A stretch of DNA of 6,947 nucleotides from contig JAFGUR010000042.1 of NCBI GenBank assembly GCA_016938425.1, forward strand, positions 1 through 6,947, read 5' to 3'. The position numbers and the translations under genes were made by a program. How positions within the stretch are numbered: position 1 is the first letter of the stretch; each line of letters starts with the position of its first letter. Source of the DNA: Fusobacteriaceae bacterium. Its GTDB lineage: Bacteria; Fusobacteriota; Fusobacteriia; Fusobacteriales; Fusobacteriaceae. Shown here piece by piece: positions 6,058 through 6,947 of the stretch. The notes beneath the pieces were generated by a model. That model was not told where the DNA came from. It saw nothing but the letters and a program-made list of their open reading frames with translations, and did not search any database.

Positions 6058-6947
6058 ATGAATTATTTCGAAATAAAAAATGAATTAGTAGAGGTTCAAA
6101 AAAATAGTAATAAAAAAAATTATAGAAAATTTTTAATAAAGAATTTAAGTTCTAGAATATTAGTGTTTTTCTTGATTTGTGTTATATATTTAAAACTAAA
6201 TAATACTTTTAATTTTAAAAATAAAATAGGAATAGTGCTGTCAAATTATAAAGACAATAATAATCTATTAAGTGATATAAAAAATTTAATAATGACATTA
6301 ATGAAAACGACAGATGGGAAAATAGCAATATTTTTTACAGCATTCATATTAGGGATTTTTATGCTTTTAGGCTCTACAAAACAAAGGAAAAAACCTATAA
6401 CTAAAGATGTATGGCCTTTTATTAATAAGCCGTTTAATAAATTTAAATATATTGCTAATGAAGGAAATATATTAGAAAGTAAAGTAAAATATGGAGTTTT
6501 AGAATGGACTATAAATAAATATGATATAAGTAATAATTATGAAGGTGGAATTTTTTATTTTATTACTGGTTTAAGAAAACTAAATGAATATAATCAAAAA
6601 TTAGAAAAATTAAAATATGAAGATATAATTGATTATAAAAAGTATCTTTTAGATGAAAGGTTGCAACAAGAACAAAAAGAGAAGGGAGAAGAATTACAGC
6701 AAGAGCAAGAAGAAAAAATAGAAAAATTTAAAAATTATGAAAGATTAGATGAAGTAAAAATAAAGTTAAAACTAATATCTTTTAGCAGTAAAGTTATAGA
6801 ACTAATAAAAAGAATGTTTGTTATTATATTTGTGGTATTAATAATAAAAATTATTGTAGAAGCCTTATTTTTATCAAAGTCTTTTAAAGATAATTTTTTT
6901 ATTAAGGTGATAGAATTAGTAGTTAGTTCTTGTATTTTAACTATGAA
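6058..6947 (+). CDS. Membrane protein with coiled-coil region, unknown function (3' end outside the window)
   Basis: The frame is open from ATG 6058 to the right edge (296 complete codons, no stop), so the gene continues outside. AGGGGAGA (6046-6053) ends 4 bp before the ATG, giving a close but acceptable ribosome site. By eye, a hydrophilic N-terminus (1-32) is followed by hydrophobic segments at about 33-47 and 88-105. A basic stretch comes next (TKQRKKP, 106-112), then a long soluble section. That section becomes a charged, Glu/Gln/Lys-rich helical region at about 180-240, probably coiled-coil (ERLQQEQKEKGEELQQEQEE around 200-219). Two more hydrophobic segments follow at about 252-272 and from 282 on. 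The basic stretch after segment two places the coiled-coil region in the cytoplasm if the positive-inside rule holds. No known family is recognised, and it shows no obvious similarity to the paralogous pair at the left end. Confidence 0.8.
   Translation, partial: MNYFEIKNELVEVQKNSNKKNYRKFLIKNLSSRILVFFLICVIYLKLNNTFNFKNKIGIVLSNYKDNNNLLSDIKNLIMTLMKTTDGKIAIFFTAFILGIFMLLGSTKQRKKPITKDVWPFINKPFNKFKYIANEGNILESKVKYGVLEWTINKYDISNNYEGGIFYFITGLRKLNEYNQKLEKLKYEDIIDYKKYLLDERLQQEQKEKGEELQQEQEEKIEKFKNYERLDEVKIKLKLISFSSKVIELIKRMFVIIFVVLIIKIIVEALFLSKSFKDNFFIKVIELVVSSCILTM

Overview
The window is about 70% A+T by eye, with AGA arginine codons and A/T-ending third positions throughout. Together with the sequence character of ValRS and BrnQ this suggests a low-GC anaerobe, most likely a member of the Fusobacteria (Fusobacterium-like). 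That placement is inference from composition and protein character, not from a database search. All recognisable genes lie on the + strand.

Layout. (1) Positions 1-1574 hold two related membrane proteins of unknown function. The first is cut by the left edge of the window and only its C-terminal 184 codons are present. The second is complete (290 aa). They share a soluble domain followed by one C-terminal membrane helix, so they look like a tandem paralogous pair. (2) Positions 1629-2973 carry brnQ, a branched-chain amino acid carrier, behind its own promoter; an inverted repeat overlaps the promoter spacer and the -10 element. (3) Positions 2975-3206 form the regulatory leader of valS. A near-consensus promoter touches the brnQ stop codon. 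It is followed by a strong Shine-Dalgarno sequence, a 14-codon mini-ORF (MLRLVEVRRRLKTI), mutually exclusive inverted repeats, and a perfect rho-independent terminator, all before valS. (4) Positions 3207-5864 encode full-length valyl-tRNA synthetase, closed by a second strong terminator. (5) The right end holds a 150-bp intergenic stretch with a second hairpin, a palindrome and a small GC-rich patch. It leads into a membrane/coiled-coil protein of unknown function that runs off the right edge.

How it works together. Valine/leucine/isoleucine uptake (brnQ) sits directly upstream of valine charging (valS). The segment between them has the architecture of a translation-coupled transcription attenuator. 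Ribosome stalling in the mini-ORF would mask segment 1 and free segment 2 to pair with segment 3, which overlaps the base of the terminator stem. No T-box core is present, so this appears to be a leader-peptide solution to regulating an aminoacyl-tRNA synthetase. No terminator is visible between brnQ and this leader, so the attenuator may also end brnQ transcripts. This attenuator is the most interesting item in the window; the rest is ordinary housekeeping sequence plus uncharacterised membrane proteins.
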